Origin: Rhodococcus qingshengii
GTDB lineage: Bacteria > Actinomycetota > Actinomycetes > Mycobacteriales > Mycobacteriaceae
NCBI RefSeq assembly: GCF_021025955.1
Contig: NZ_JAJNCL010000002.1
Span: 547,626 to 611,625, forward strand
Reading direction: 5' to 3'
DNA: 64,000 nt
How positions within the stretch are numbered: the first letter of the stretch is position 1; each line of letters starts with the position of its first letter. A model generated the notes under the pieces. It searched no databases and was not told where the DNA came from. It saw only the letters and a program-made list of their open reading frames with translations. The translations under genes and the position numbers were made by a program. Positions 8,351-17,241 of this stretch are shown here, piece by piece.

Positions 8351-8441
8351 GCCCCTTCTGTACGGACCCCGGGGATCAGTGGTGCTCCTAAAGCGGAGGA
8401 CGTGGACGTATTGAACATTGACCCATTCGTAGAGCTCAGAG
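8351..8441. repeat. Duplicated element, copy 2
   Basis: Second copy of the element at 8151-8241, about 200 bases downstream in the same orientation. Minus reads WVNVQYVHVLRF and plus reads EDVDVLNIDPFVELRA. Outside the shared block the copies diverge quickly. In the stretch 8115-8687 I see no other convincing gene. Confidence 0.6.
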
Positions 8442-8687
8442 CCCTTATTGAATTCACGTGCATCACCTTCAATGCCACTGTCCGACAGACAGTTTACGAC
8501 GACAAACATCGCGATCAAATTTGAAGCGCAACCCGAAGCTCTCACCGACCACACTGCGACCCCAATGGCCCCGCATTGCGATTGTGACGCGCCGAAAGTT
8601 CGAGGGGGTACGACTTACTCGAATCGAGAGTTCAGTGCATCACAATCGATTTGAACGCGCAAAGGCACTTCGGTGAGCGATACAGAC

Positions 8688-10829
8688 CTAGGGGTGCCGG
8701 ATTGCGCGGATAACCTTGCGTTCCGCCGCTCTCCGGAGACTGTCATAGCGTCTACCGAGCCGCTCTTCAGCCTCGAACAGGAGTTTCCATGTCTCACCTT
8801 CGACTGCACATATCGCCGCCTCAGCCTCGGGAGAATTCCTCATAATCAGGGCTTTACGACGGATCTCGTCCCACCCGATGGCGATGTTTGTCACCACCTG
8901 GACCACGTCGACGTCGTCCCATGAACGGATCAGACAAGCGCTGTCGATGCACTCGGGCACCTGCCTGTTCATCGGCAAGCCTTCGTCGTCAAGCTCAACC
9001 TTGACGCCATCAAATATCCGCTCGTACCGTGACCGCTGCCGACCCAATGTTGCAGCTTTGACCGGCACCTTCTCGACCAACTTCTCCAAGGGCTTCGCCG
9101 GCGCCTTCGTGTTTGGCGCCTTTCGCACATCGGGGCACCTGTTGCTTCCGCTCTCAGGCGAGCCAAAGTTCGGGCAGTTCGCTTGGGCACGCCGAACCAG
9201 CGGACTGAAAGCCTCTTGGTTCGGTGCGATCTCGAACTGCACAACGGGGTCCGATGTCTGAAGGCGCTCGTCAAAGATTCGGACATCGACCGTGCCTCCG
9301 ACCAGGTCAACCTCGTAGTCCATCTGCACCAATGGCCAACACTGTCCGGTTGCGTCGTTCACCTTCGTGAGTAACGCTTCCTCCGCCTGTAGAACGGCTG
9401 CCTTCTCCAGATCGGGGCACTCCTTGCCGTCCGCACCGACCGCCACCATGCCACCGACTGTGTACGACGTGGTCCTGCAGCGGTTCAAATACTTTGCGTC
9501 ATACCAGTGCCGCCGAACGACTTTGAGAACCGGGACGGGTTGCCCGTCTTCGCCGGCCAAGCCTTCCACCATCGTCTGGCGGAGGAAACGGAGGTCGCGA
9601 CCTATCGTCACATGCGTGACGTCGAAAAGTTCGGCGGTAGCTTCTTGCCCGACATTGAGAACGTCCTTCTGTGTGGTCGTACACATACGGACTATCCAAT
9701 CGAGCAGCAGATACTGGCGAGATTCTTTACCGCACAGTCGCTCAATCGTCTGCAATGCCTGCTCGGCCTGATACCTGACGAGGGGATTGCCGGTCCATCT
9801 CGCGGCAGATGTGTATACCCGTGCCACGTCTTCGACCAGCCAAACTTCGTCACGGGTTTCGAGGCGCTTCTGCGCCAGCTTTGGCTGAAACTTCTTCACC
9901 AAGCCGAGGGCTTGCTCTTGGGTGAAGCCCAAGTGGTAGGCCACATTCCATACAGAGCAGAGGTCGTACGCATCTTGGTCATCGGTACGGGACGAGGGCT
10001 TGGTCCGGCGGGATCGGTATTCACGGCCCGCTGGGGTGTCCTTCAGCCGCCCGTACATGAGATCGAAATTGTTCTGCCACTTCTCCAGTAAGATTTTCTC
10101 AGCCCCACAGGCCCTCACATGTTGCTTCCGTTTAACACCAGAGGTTTTCGGCCGACGCACCACCCTGTTCAGGATGTACCGAACGACTGCCTCGTTCTCG
10201 ACCACATGCCCCCAGATACCACGCGTATGGGTATACAACGCCCGCTCTGACCGTTCGCACCCCGGCGCGATCACGAAGCCGACTCCACCCTTGCGGATGT
10301 CCACGTTGGGCAGCTGCTTGGTCTTGAATGACTTTGCGCCAGGCCACTTAACGTGCAGGTGTGCGCCGCGTTCGGTCGACACCCAAGGATTCTCCTCCGC
10401 GTCGGCACCTGTTGCAGCCAAAAAGCTCGCAATCGCGTCGTCCGAATCCATGTCGAGGATCAGCCTGTCCGGACCGGGCACCACACCGAGCACCATTTCG
10501 GGATGCAGATCGAGAACATCGAGCAGCAGCTCCCGATCCCGCGTCGCAGTCTTGAATCCATGCCCAAACTTCTCACACGCGGGATGTTTCTTACCCTGAT
10601 AATTGGCCGGATCCAGCTTCTTTTGCAGACACGGCATCTTTGGAGTCTTGTCAATCGTGCAGGGAATCAAACTGATTCCGCTATCGAGGAGTAGCCAATC
10701 GATCAGTAGACCTCGCTCATCCCGAGTTGATTCCGGCGTGATTCGGGGACATTCCTGTGTGCGCAGCTCATTAAGATAGTCAGTCGAAGATCGAGTTTCT
10801 TCATCGATTTCGGGCGCGCAGAGGATCAT
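8688..10829 (-). CDS. Bifunctional primase-polymerase (Prim-Pol) replication protein
   Basis: About 713 residues from ATG 10829, which has AGGA 8 bases upstream (earlier in-frame TTG/ATG starts at 10874 and 10862 lack a site). The N-terminal ~250 residues carry the primase-polymerase pattern: GISLIPC, LGVVPGPDRLILDMDSDD (acidic metal-binding DxD), AHLHVKWP and NVDIRKGGVGFVIAPG. The C-terminal half has no clear helicase Walker A; a segment with QEATAELFDVTHVTIGRD looks like a helix-turn-helix. Such proteins (RepPP type) initiate replication of actinomycete integrative elements and some plasmids. It lies downstream of a winged-helix gene and inverted repeats. A replication role is inferred from the family. 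Confidence 0.75.
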   Translation of the reverse strand: MILCAPEIDEETRSSTDYLNELRTQECPRITPESTRDERGLLIDWLLLDSGISLIPCTIDKTPKMPCLQKKLDPANYQGKKHPACEKFGHGFKTATRDRELLLDVLDLHPEMVLGVVPGPDRLILDMDSDDAIASFLAATGADAEENPWVSTERGAHLHVKWPGAKSFKTKQLPNVDIRKGGVGFVIAPGCERSERALYTHTRGIWGHVVENEAVVRYILNRVVRRPKTSGVKRKQHVRACGAEKILLEKWQNNFDLMYGRLKDTPAGREYRSRRTKPSSRTDDQDAYDLCSVWNVAYHLGFTQEQALGLVKKFQPKLAQKRLETRDEVWLVEDVARVYTSAARWTGNPLVRYQAEQALQTIERLCGKESRQYLLLDWIVRMCTTTQKDVLNVGQEATAELFDVTHVTIGRDLRFLRQTMVEGLAGEDGQPVPVLKVVRRHWYDAKYLNRCRTTSYTVGGMVAVGADGKECPDLEKAAVLQAEEALLTKVNDATGQCWPLVQMDYEVDLVGGTVDVRIFDERLQTSDPVVQFEIAPNQEAFSPLVRRAQANCPNFGSPESGSNRCPDVRKAPNTKAPAKPLEKLVEKVPVKAATLGRQRSRYERIFDGVKVELDDEGLPMNRQVPECIDSACLIRSWDDVDVVQVVTNIAIGWDEIRRKALIMRNSPEAEAAICAVEGETWKLLFEAEERLGRRYDSLRRAAERKVIRAIRHP

Positions 10830-10966
10830 ACGGAATTTCCTAAAAGTGAGGTGTTTGTTCATTTCTGAAATCAAGCAGGGTGACGAACATGGTCACCTCT
10901 AACCGAGCCACCCTGCTTGCTTCAGTTCTTCAGAACGAGTAGCTAACTCGTCTACGACGAAATTTA

Positions 10967-10983
10967 TTCGGCTTATAGCCGAA
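10967..10983. repeat. Short palindrome upstream of primase-polymerase
   Basis: TTCGGCT-TAT-AGCCGAA is a perfect 7-bp stem in an AT-rich context, about 140 bases upstream of the primase-polymerase start. It could be an operator or part of a replication origin. Confidence 0.35.
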
Positions 10984-11138
10984 ATGTCCAGCGATAATCA
11001 CTAATGCGGATTCGATAGCGCTATTGACGAACAGTTTTCAATATCGCCAATAGCAAAAAGGCATAGAGATGCCACGGACCGTTAGTGCCGGATTTGCACT
11101 CCGTATTGATCTGAAAATAGGCGAGCCGCGGCGCCCCT

Positions 11139-11189
11139 GCTACTACCAGGCAGTCTGGCCTTCCTTGAGATCAGATGCCTGGTAGTAGC
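11139..11189. repeat. Long inverted repeat in the replication region
   Basis: GCTACTACCAGGCA (11139-11152) and TGCCTGGTAGTAGC (11176-11189) are perfect 14-base inverted arms separated by 23 bases. The repeat lies between the winged-helix gene (stop at 11301) and the primase-polymerase gene, in a 470-base stretch without a gene. It may be an origin of replication, a protein-binding site or a terminator of the upstream gene; no U-run is present. Confidence 0.6.
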
Positions 11190-11300
11190 CCCGGTCAGTC
11201 GAGGCGGCCTTCGTGACCCGAGCGCACTGCCCAGTCATGGCAAGGAGTCGACACCGCTGCGCGAACGATCAATCTATGTGTCCTGATTGGACGCTTAGGC

Positions 11301-12155
11301 CTAGGCCTTGAGCGTGCCGCCGCTGGCAAGAACCTCGCGCTCATACTCGCGCTCTCGCTTCGCTTCACCGGATGCAGATGGGACGAATTTCGGGCATGGG
11401 ACCCTATTCCACCTTCCTATGGCAAGCGAATTCTTAGTCTTTCCTCCGCGCTTGCGCTCTAGCCCGTAAACCCAGTATCCGGAGGCGCGGTTCCTCTTCG
11501 GGTCACCATTTACATAAAAATGGTGCTCCCTCACTATCACCAGGACACCCGCTGAAACGAGAGCCGTGAGAGCCTTTTGAGCCGCCGATCGCGAGCAACC
11601 CAATTTCTTTGACAGAATTGTCGATCCGACTGAGGCGATGCTGTGGTCGCGAGCATTGAGATCATCCATGATGAAATCAAAGACTTCGACGACACGGCTG
11701 CGATTCGAGAATTCCTGCACTACATAGCGACGCGCAATCTCGGCACGATACTTCCTCCTCGACCTCAGGTCTTCTGCCATGAGTTGCTCGATCGGCCAAT
11801 TGCTGGAAATGGGATTGCGCACCGCCATCATTCCCGACTTTGGTCGCGGGCGGGGAAACTGGACCTCGACGCGCAGAGGCTCCGCGATTTTCCTAGCGAT
11901 CGCGTGAGGTAGCCGTCCGAAAAGATCGATGTCCGGAATATCCTCTTCCTCGTCACGGTATCGGAATGCGACGCGCACGTATTTGACTCTCGTGGCGTCC
12001 TCCCGATGAACCATGGCGCCACACACCGCTTCCCGCACCTTGGCCAGCTGCGCTTCGCTCTCGACGATGAGCCGAATTTGTGGCTCCATCGGCGTCCGCA
12101 TGCAGCTAGCACCTCCCCCTTGGTCCGAAAGGTACTTCATACTTAGGCTTTCCAT
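11301..12155 (-). CDS. Winged-helix DNA-binding protein, possible replication or control protein
   Basis: 284 residues from ATG 12155 (MESLSMKYLSDQ), which has GGAG 7 bases upstream; a 22-codon longer start is not supported. A central region (about 165-225) reads STILSKKLGCSRSAAQKA then LTALVSAGVLVIVREHHFY, a winged helix-turn-helix pattern. The N-terminal half has no recognised domain (VKYVRVAFRYRDEEED). Same strand as, and upstream of, the primase-polymerase, so it may be an accessory replication protein or a regulator of it. Confidence 0.6.
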   Translation of the reverse strand: MESLSMKYLSDQGGGASCMRTPMEPQIRLIVESEAQLAKVREAVCGAMVHREDATRVKYVRVAFRYRDEEEDIPDIDLFGRLPHAIARKIAEPLRVEVQFPRPRPKSGMMAVRNPISSNWPIEQLMAEDLRSRRKYRAEIARRYVVQEFSNRSRVVEVFDFIMDDLNARDHSIASVGSTILSKKLGCSRSAAQKALTALVSAGVLVIVREHHFYVNGDPKRNRASGYWVYGLERKRGGKTKNSLAIGRWNRVPCPKFVPSASGEAKREREYEREVLASGGTLKA

Positions 12156-12419
12156 CCTTCGTCTCCTTCCGTTTTTCGGGTCGACTAATAGACCCAGGAA
12201 TTGAATTTCTCTGTTACACAAGCGGAATAGGTATCCGCTGAGATGATCGATCAGGTCGGCTGGATGCTCATGAACTCGGGCAGCTCATTGACACAAGGAA
12301 GACCGTCCGTGAAGGCCTGCTGGCGAGACATGCTGCACCGTAACCGACTTCAATGAGTGAACGGAGTTCCGCTCAGCTGAGATCCGCCAGAGGGGAACCG
12401 TCGCACGTCCACACTGCTG

Positions 12420-13103
12420 TCAGTCTTCCTCATCTTCGGACTCGCCCAGCGCCTCTAGCCCGTAGGGGCACGCCTCGCACAGAGACCAGACCCCTGGGTC
12501 CCCCGACTCTTCATTCCCACAGGAGATGCAGACGGAAAACGGCTCGCCATCGAGAGTGACCATTCGCAGCATCAGTCCGGGAATTGCAGGTTCGCAGAGT
12601 GCTGTCTCACTCGGGCTGAGAGGTTTGCCTTTACCTCGCTCGAATGAAATCACAGGTGAGAGTTTGTTTCTAGCAAGATCGCCGCAATCTGGACAGAGCC
12701 GCCAGACCAAAGGTTCTCCAGCACGTTTACACTCACTGAGGCCGTCCGAGTGGTGCTCCCAACTGCAGGTAACACATTTGAGGAAAGCACCCTCGTGATC
12801 ACGCACTGCCTCCAGATCACATGCGCGGTGGTTATGTTCGTCTCCACCCTCGCCACAGAAGCACGTTCGACTTCGATAGCGGTCGGGTACCCGCAACAGC
12901 AGACCCGGGGCCGAGACTCTCATGAGCTGAAGAGTTGCACCGAGGCTGCCGTCGCTCCTACGTGCCCAGCGCGTCCACTCGAAGATCGGGATGAGATCGT
13001 GAATCACGAGGAGTTCTGCGCGCAGATCCGCATCTTCGCTGTAGCAAAACACATCCCGCACAAGCTCCCTGACGTCTCGTCCATCGAATTCGCAAAACGT
13101 CAT
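12420..13103 (-). CDS. Cysteine-rich hypothetical protein with four CxxC pairs
   Basis: 227 residues. The second half contains CVTC, CPDC, CISC and CEAC as well as CFCGEGGDEHNH, arranged as repeated zinc-ribbon-like knuckles; the C-terminus is acidic (GESEDEED). The ATG overlaps the stop of the gene upstream (ATGA at 13100-13103), so the pair is translationally coupled. No known family was recognised. The regular CxxC spacing suggests structural zinc and nucleic-acid or protein binding. Confidence 0.7.
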   Translation of the reverse strand: MTFCEFDGRDVRELVRDVFCYSEDADLRAELLVIHDLIPIFEWTRWARRSDGSLGATLQLMRVSAPGLLLRVPDRYRSRTCFCGEGGDEHNHRACDLEAVRDHEGAFLKCVTCSWEHHSDGLSECKRAGEPLVWRLCPDCGDLARNKLSPVISFERGKGKPLSPSETALCEPAIPGLMLRMVTLDGEPFSVCISCGNEESGDPGVWSLCEACPYGLEALGESEDEED

Positions 13104-13684
13104 TCGGCGATCACGTCCCGATTGAGCAGCGACATCGTCGCGGATAGCTGACGTAGTTTTCGTTCGTCACACTCGCTGAAGGCGTCTCCGCTTGAATAGG
13201 GCTGCATAATGTCGATAACGCTCCCTCCCACACACGCCACAGCCTCGAACAGCTGGTCCAGACCAGTGCGGAGTGCATCTTCCTCGAAACGGTCCAGCAC
13301 TCCGCAGAACTCCTCGCCGAGAGAACGACATTCGGCCATTGATCGGGCAGATTTGATGGCGGAAAGGTACGGGTCCACCGCCGCAGCCGAATCGTCGGCA
13401 ATATCCAGACGCCGTAGTTCGCATGCCTGAAGGACACTGAGAACATCTCGGTAGATTGCGAGGGGAAGACGCATGTGTTCGTAGTTCGCACCCAGACTTG
13501 CTAGCTCAGCGTCTACGCCGCGAATGTCACTTGAAATCATAACGACTCGTGTACGCGACACCTCGTTGCGGCGGTCGATATTGTCCCTGACACTCTGGAC
13601 CACCGAAATCACCCCACTCTTCATCTGCGCCACGGTCCTTCGTGACTTCCGGGGCTTCGCCTTAACACCAGTCTTCGTGCTCAT
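13100..13684 (-). CDS. Hypothetical helical protein
   Basis: 194 residues with a basic N-terminus (MSTKTGVKAKPRKSRRTV) followed by mostly helical sequence with Cys residues scattered through the C-terminal half. No domain recognised. It overlaps the following Cys-rich gene by four bases, so the two products probably work together. Confidence 0.65.
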   Translation of the reverse strand: MSTKTGVKAKPRKSRRTVAQMKSGVISVVQSVRDNIDRRNEVSRTRVVMISSDIRGVDAELASLGANYEHMRLPLAIYRDVLSVLQACELRRLDIADDSAAAVDPYLSAIKSARSMAECRSLGEEFCGVLDRFEEDALRTGLDQLFEAVACVGGSVIDIMQPYSSGDAFSECDERKLRQLSATMSLLNRDVIAE

Positions 13685-13805
13685 CTCGTCTCCTCTTCCC
13701 GGCAGTGCATCGGTGCGCTGCTCGTGGACATGAGAAAACCAGAAATCTAGGAGCCCCGATGGTAATAGGATAAATCCCTGGTAGGAGAGCTAGAAATCCC
13801 CGCAA

Positions 13806-14141
13806 CTACGCCTTCGGTGTCCCCTTCTGACCACGGTTCGAAGCTGCAATTTGGCCTGCCCCACGCGACGCACGATCCGCTTTCCGCTTATCCCAGCGGG
13901 CCTTCGCATCAGGGTCGGTCTGAAGCACCTCTTCGACTTCGGCTTTCTTCGCCTTAACCCACTCTTCGAGCGCCACCTCGATGACAGACGTGACAGACAC
14001 TTTGAGAACAGCGGAGGTCTTCTGGACGTCGTCCACAAGCCAGAGTGGCGCCGTGAAGGTCGAATTGGTGGGCGCGTAGCTCTTGCCCGTGGAATTCGTT
14101 TTGGGTTTGTCCTTCGGCTGCTCCCTTCGAGGCTTAGCCAT
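13806..14141 (-). CDS. Small DNA-binding-like protein (111 aa)
   Basis: Starts MAKPRREQPKDKPKTNST with GGAAGAG about 6 bases before ATG 14141. After a basic disordered N-terminus comes APLWLVDDVQKTSAVLKVSV and then TSVIEVALEEWVKAKK, a beta-helix-helix shape resembling ribbon-helix-helix proteins, then a charged helix and a basic tail. It could be a plasmid-type partition or control protein. A parallel frame on the same strand (13790-14158) is an Arg-rich shadow. Confidence 0.65.
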   Translation of the reverse strand: MAKPRREQPKDKPKTNSTGKSYAPTNSTFTAPLWLVDDVQKTSAVLKVSVTSVIEVALEEWVKAKKAEVEEVLQTDPDAKARWDKRKADRASRGAGQIAASNRGQKGTPKA

Positions 14142-14262
14142 CCAACTCTTCCTTTCAACCCCGTTAGCGGACCATCTGGACCCGCAATATCGCCTGGACA
14201 AACACGGTACCTAACTCGCTACGATCGACGAGCAATGCCGCCAGGAAGCGAATTGAGGGCAC

Positions 14263-14691
14263 ATGATGGCTGAACCAACGGATCCCGATAGCGGCGATCC
14301 GAAAGTTTTCCGGCTGACAGAAATGCAGCGTCGGCGATTCCAACGTATGTCGACTTCAGAAGCCTCAAACCTGCTGTACCCCAATCACTCTGATGCAGAG
14401 CTCAGACCGGAGTCACTCAGAGGACAAGTCTCCCTAATCCGACTTCCACGTGGACTGAACTGGGAGTATCCGGCCTTCCAATTCGACATTGCAGCACGGG
14501 CGGTCATTCCAATCGTCGCCTACGCAAACGCGGATCTGAAAGCGGAAACGGATCCATGGGGAGCCCTCGCCTGGTGGGAGACCCCGATTCGCATCGCGGG
14601 CGCCCAGACTCCGCTTGAACTTCTAGTTCGGGGCCAACTGACCACCAAGTTGGTCGACAACCTGACCGCGATCCGGCGACAGGCAATGTAG
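14263..14691 (+). CDS. Hypothetical protein with antitoxin-like C-terminal region
   Basis: 142 residues (141 from the second Met). The C-terminal half (NADLKAETDPWGALAWW, then ETPIRIAGAQTPLELLVRGQ) resembles the toxin-binding domain of Xre/MbcA/ParS antitoxins, where WG...WW and TPLELL are typical. The N-terminal half (RRRFQRMSTSEASNLLY) has no clear HTH, and there is no RES-domain toxin next to it. It is divergent from the small DNA-binding-like gene at 13806-14141. Confidence 0.5.
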   Translation: MMAEPTDPDSGDPKVFRLTEMQRRRFQRMSTSEASNLLYPNHSDAELRPESLRGQVSLIRLPRGLNWEYPAFQFDIAARAVIPIVAYANADLKAETDPWGALAWWETPIRIAGAQTPLELLVRGQLTTKLVDNLTAIRRQAM

Positions 14692-14868
14692 CTCCAGCCA
14701 TGGCCAGTTCAGTAACCGCTGTCCAATCACAGACGAGAGCTTCATTGTTCGACTGCGACGAAATCTGCCCTAACAGCACTCCATGCATGGGACCTTCACA
14801 TTTGAAATAGCTGTCGTACGGCCTCTCTAGTATCAGAGTAAGATACCTGAGCGACAAGGGGTTTCATC

Positions 14869-15627
14869 ATGTCGATCGAACCGATACCAGAATTCGATGC
14901 AGACTTTCGGATGGTCTTCGTCAGCGGCTTCTACACGGTCTATGTTCCTGGGCTTGGGATTTCGGCCACTGACTCCGACTCCGACAAAGCGACCGACAAG
15001 TTGGTCCGACAGCTGCGTCAGTATGCATATTGGTGGAACCACTCCGACTACCCCAGATCGGAACATCCGGAGCGGAGCGCGGCACTGGCGGCCCAGGTGG
15101 ATGGACTGACCGATGAGGAGATCGTCGAATGGATCAACCGTGAACCGGACCCGTCAAGAACATTTCTTCCTACACCTGCCGCCGGCTCTCAGTTCACCGG
15201 CTTAGAGGTCTTCCTCGACGACAACGGCGCGTTTGTGATCGTCGCTCCGGATCTCGGCCTCTTATCGGGTGAACAGACTCTCGCGGAAACCGTCGCGGAT
15301 ATGACGCACGCCGTGATCGACTACGCGGACGAATGGGTGGCCCGACCAGAACTTCGAACCGCGAGAGGTCACATTTCGAACGAAGACGTTGTCGCAACGA
15401 TCCGATCGATGAGCTGGCCAGAGGTATATGAGTGGGTGATCGGCGAAATCAGACAGGATGATGCCGTCCAGGGCCTGGCAACTCCCTCGGGATCCGAAGC
15501 TGCGCAACAATATCTGCAAAATCCTACGTCCGCTCCTGCGGTTCGATCTCCCGGGAATGAATCCCTGAACCTGACGGAGACACCTGATCCCGATAGTCCA
15601 CCAGACCACCTCCCTCACTTTCGATGA
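14869..15627 (+). CDS. Protein with two HicB-like repeats
   Basis: 252 residues from ATG 14869. Two halves repeat the HicB pattern: FYTVYVPGLGISATDSDSDK with KLVRQLRQYAYWW (about 21-56), then GAFVIVAPDLGLLSGEQTLA with MTHAVIDYADEW (about 122-160). Each half ends in a helix of acidic character (LTDEEIVEWI; SWPEVYEWVI). HicB domains are the antitoxin partners of HicA, but no HicA-like gene lies beside it. The C-terminal tail is proline-rich and disordered. Confidence 0.55.
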   Translation: MSIEPIPEFDADFRMVFVSGFYTVYVPGLGISATDSDSDKATDKLVRQLRQYAYWWNHSDYPRSEHPERSAALAAQVDGLTDEEIVEWINREPDPSRTFLPTPAAGSQFTGLEVFLDDNGAFVIVAPDLGLLSGEQTLAETVADMTHAVIDYADEWVARPELRTARGHISNEDVVATIRSMSWPEVYEWVIGEIRQDDAVQGLATPSGSEAAQQYLQNPTSAPAVRSPGNESLNLTETPDPDSPPDHLPHFR

Positions 15628-15712
15628 TCGCAGCGAGGTACGCCCGTTCTTCCTCTGACCAGCCCTTACGCGATGTTGTCATCGGCCTTATCCGGGCCGG
15701 CGATCGCTGCAT
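15524..15712 (-). CDS. Possible small protein (about 60 aa)
   Basis: A frame with protein-like content (MTTSRKGWSEEERAYLAAII) following the Xre gene on the same strand, but it overlaps the 3' end of the HicB-like gene by about 100 bases in antisense and has no strong ribosome site. Start could be 15712 or 15682. Included as a weak candidate only. Confidence 0.3.
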   Translation of the reverse strand: MQRSPARIRPMTTSRKGWSEEERAYLAAIIESEGGGLVDYRDQVSPSGSGIHSREIEPQERT

Positions 15713-15728
15713 GACGCCTGCCTGCAAC

Positions 15729-16547
15729 TCATGCTTGTTCCCCCGTCTCGCGGGCACCACGAACCAGTCCTGACCCGAGCCCTTCCCAGTCGGCGAACGA
15801 TCTCGCATGGATGCTGTTCGCACGCCTATCTGCTGCGTCTATCTGACCGGCCGAATACATGTCGATCACCGTCTGTATCTCGCCCATCGAACGCACCTTG
15901 TCTCCCCCAACTAAAACACGTCCACGCACACGCGCATTCACCACCGGAGACATATCCAGTAACAGCACACCCTCCCAGAAGCGTGATCGTCGATTACTAC
16001 CGCTCCCACTGTCATTGAGTCGTTCCAACGCCAGCGGAGGATCTGATACGTAGATCATCGGCAAGCCGTCCGCACCGGTGACCGCCCAATCGAGGTTGTC
16101 AGACTGTTGCAACTCGCGGAGTCTGGAAAAGATCTGGCTTGGACGCAAAGGACCGCTATACGTCTCTCTCCGCGGTCGATCCAAAACCCTTGCCGCATAT
16201 CCGGCTGTTCGAAGGATCGTCCTGAACCCTGAGGTATCGTCCGCTGCGGTTCCCATTTTCCGCCAACGGGTAATCCATTCGCGGGCAGCATCACTGAGCT
16301 GGACTGCTGTATCCCCCAGAACAAATCGTGCCGCCACCATCGCGGAGTAGTCGCAAATTGGCTGAAAGCCAGCCTGTTTGACACCGACCGCATACATCAA
16401 CTGATTGAACACAACGATCGAGACATTCGATTCGCCCAACTCCGCGCGGCGAATGGTTGATTCGGAGACGCCCGATATCGCTGCAACCTCTCGCTGGCTG
16501 AAGCCGATATGCGTGCGAGCATCGATGAAGTCTTGTATAGAAGTCAC
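15729..16547 (-). CDS. Xre-family HTH protein with uncharacterised C-terminal domain
   Basis: 272 residues. An N-terminal helix-turn-helix (about 10-60) reads HIGFSQREVAAISGVSESTI then RRAELGESNVS. The long C-terminal region (100-272) includes NLDWAVTGADGLPMIYVSDP and FWEGVLLLDMSPVVNARVRG, with no family I recognise. Convergent with the HicB-like gene. It may be a regulator or the antitoxin half of a two-gene module. Confidence 0.65.
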   Translation of the reverse strand: MTSIQDFIDARTHIGFSQREVAAISGVSESTIRRAELGESNVSIVVFNQLMYAVGVKQAGFQPICDYSAMVAARFVLGDTAVQLSDAAREWITRWRKMGTAADDTSGFRTILRTAGYAARVLDRPRRETYSGPLRPSQIFSRLRELQQSDNLDWAVTGADGLPMIYVSDPPLALERLNDSGSGSNRRSRFWEGVLLLDMSPVVNARVRGRVLVGGDKVRSMGEIQTVIDMYSAGQIDAADRRANSIHARSFADWEGLGSGLVRGARETGEQA

Positions 16548-16597
16548 TGATCGAGCGTATCCGGGAGAAAATCATCCTGACCATCAAAAGAAGGCAT

Positions 16598-17017
16598 TCA
16601 CCCCAGCGCAAGAACGTGGCCGTCACCAGAGGGCTTGGATACGAAAACAGTTGAGGTGGAACCACGTACATCGTTCCTGCCCCAAACCCGGACGACGAGC
16701 CGGAGTTCTGCGCCCCGTCCTGGCGCCTCAGTTCGACCCAGCGCGAGCTTTCGAGATCGTTCGACTCTACGTATCGAAACGCGACCCTTTTGCAGCGAAC
16801 GTGGATCTGATCGTTTTACGTCGCGCTTAGAGAGATGAGGATCGATCACCGAAAACCTATCTCCCTCGGAACTCCAGTGGATCAGCCGGAACATTGCACT
16901 GGGATTCGGTTCAAATTCGTACCGGTTTCGGCCACGCCGTAGTACGCGATGATGACGGCCTTGAAACTGGAGATCGACATACCCAAACCGTGCGGGAACG
17001 TCGCCGCAACCTTGCAT
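16598..17017 (-). CDS. Hypothetical protein, coupled to upstream gene
   Basis: 139 residues starting MQGCGDVPARFGYVDLQ at ATG 17017; the ATG overlaps the TGA of the upstream gene (TGATG). The sequence is rich in Arg and beta-type segments (YVDLQFQGRHHRVLRRGRNR). No family recognised. It is the last gene of a three-gene minus-strand run starting at 17784. Confidence 0.5.
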   Translation of the reverse strand: MQGCGDVPARFGYVDLQFQGRHHRVLRRGRNRYEFEPNPSAMFRLIHWSSEGDRFSVIDPHLSKRDVKRSDPRSLQKGRVSIRRVERSRKLALGRTEAPGRGAELRLVVRVWGRNDVRGSTSTVFVSKPSGDGHVLALG

Positions 17018-17241
17018 CACTCGAGCCACACGCTCGGATCATCTGGGATGACAGAACGCGAGTAAACGACCGCCTCGGTGAACTCGGTGATCTCGGCATC
17101 CGTCAAAGGTCCTGCGCCGTTACGGTTGTTCTCTTCCTCCTCGAGGAGAGGGTTCCTGGTCATGTCTGCTCGTCGGTGGAAGTACCTGCACATTCCACCC
17201 CCGACGACAATCCGTCCTGTGCAACTTCGCTGCCACGTCAT
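17017..17241 (-). CDS. Small hypothetical protein, coupled at both ends
   Basis: 74 codons. The ATG at 17241 overlaps the stop of the frame upstream (ATGA) and its own stop overlaps the next start. The second half (PLTDAEITEFTEAVVYSRSV) is acidic. An alternative internal Met gives 48 residues. The tight overlaps are the main support. Confidence 0.45.
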   Translation of the reverse strand: MTWQRSCTGRIVVGGGMCRYFHRRADMTRNPLLEEEENNRNGAGPLTDAEITEFTEAVVYSRSVIPDDPSVWLE

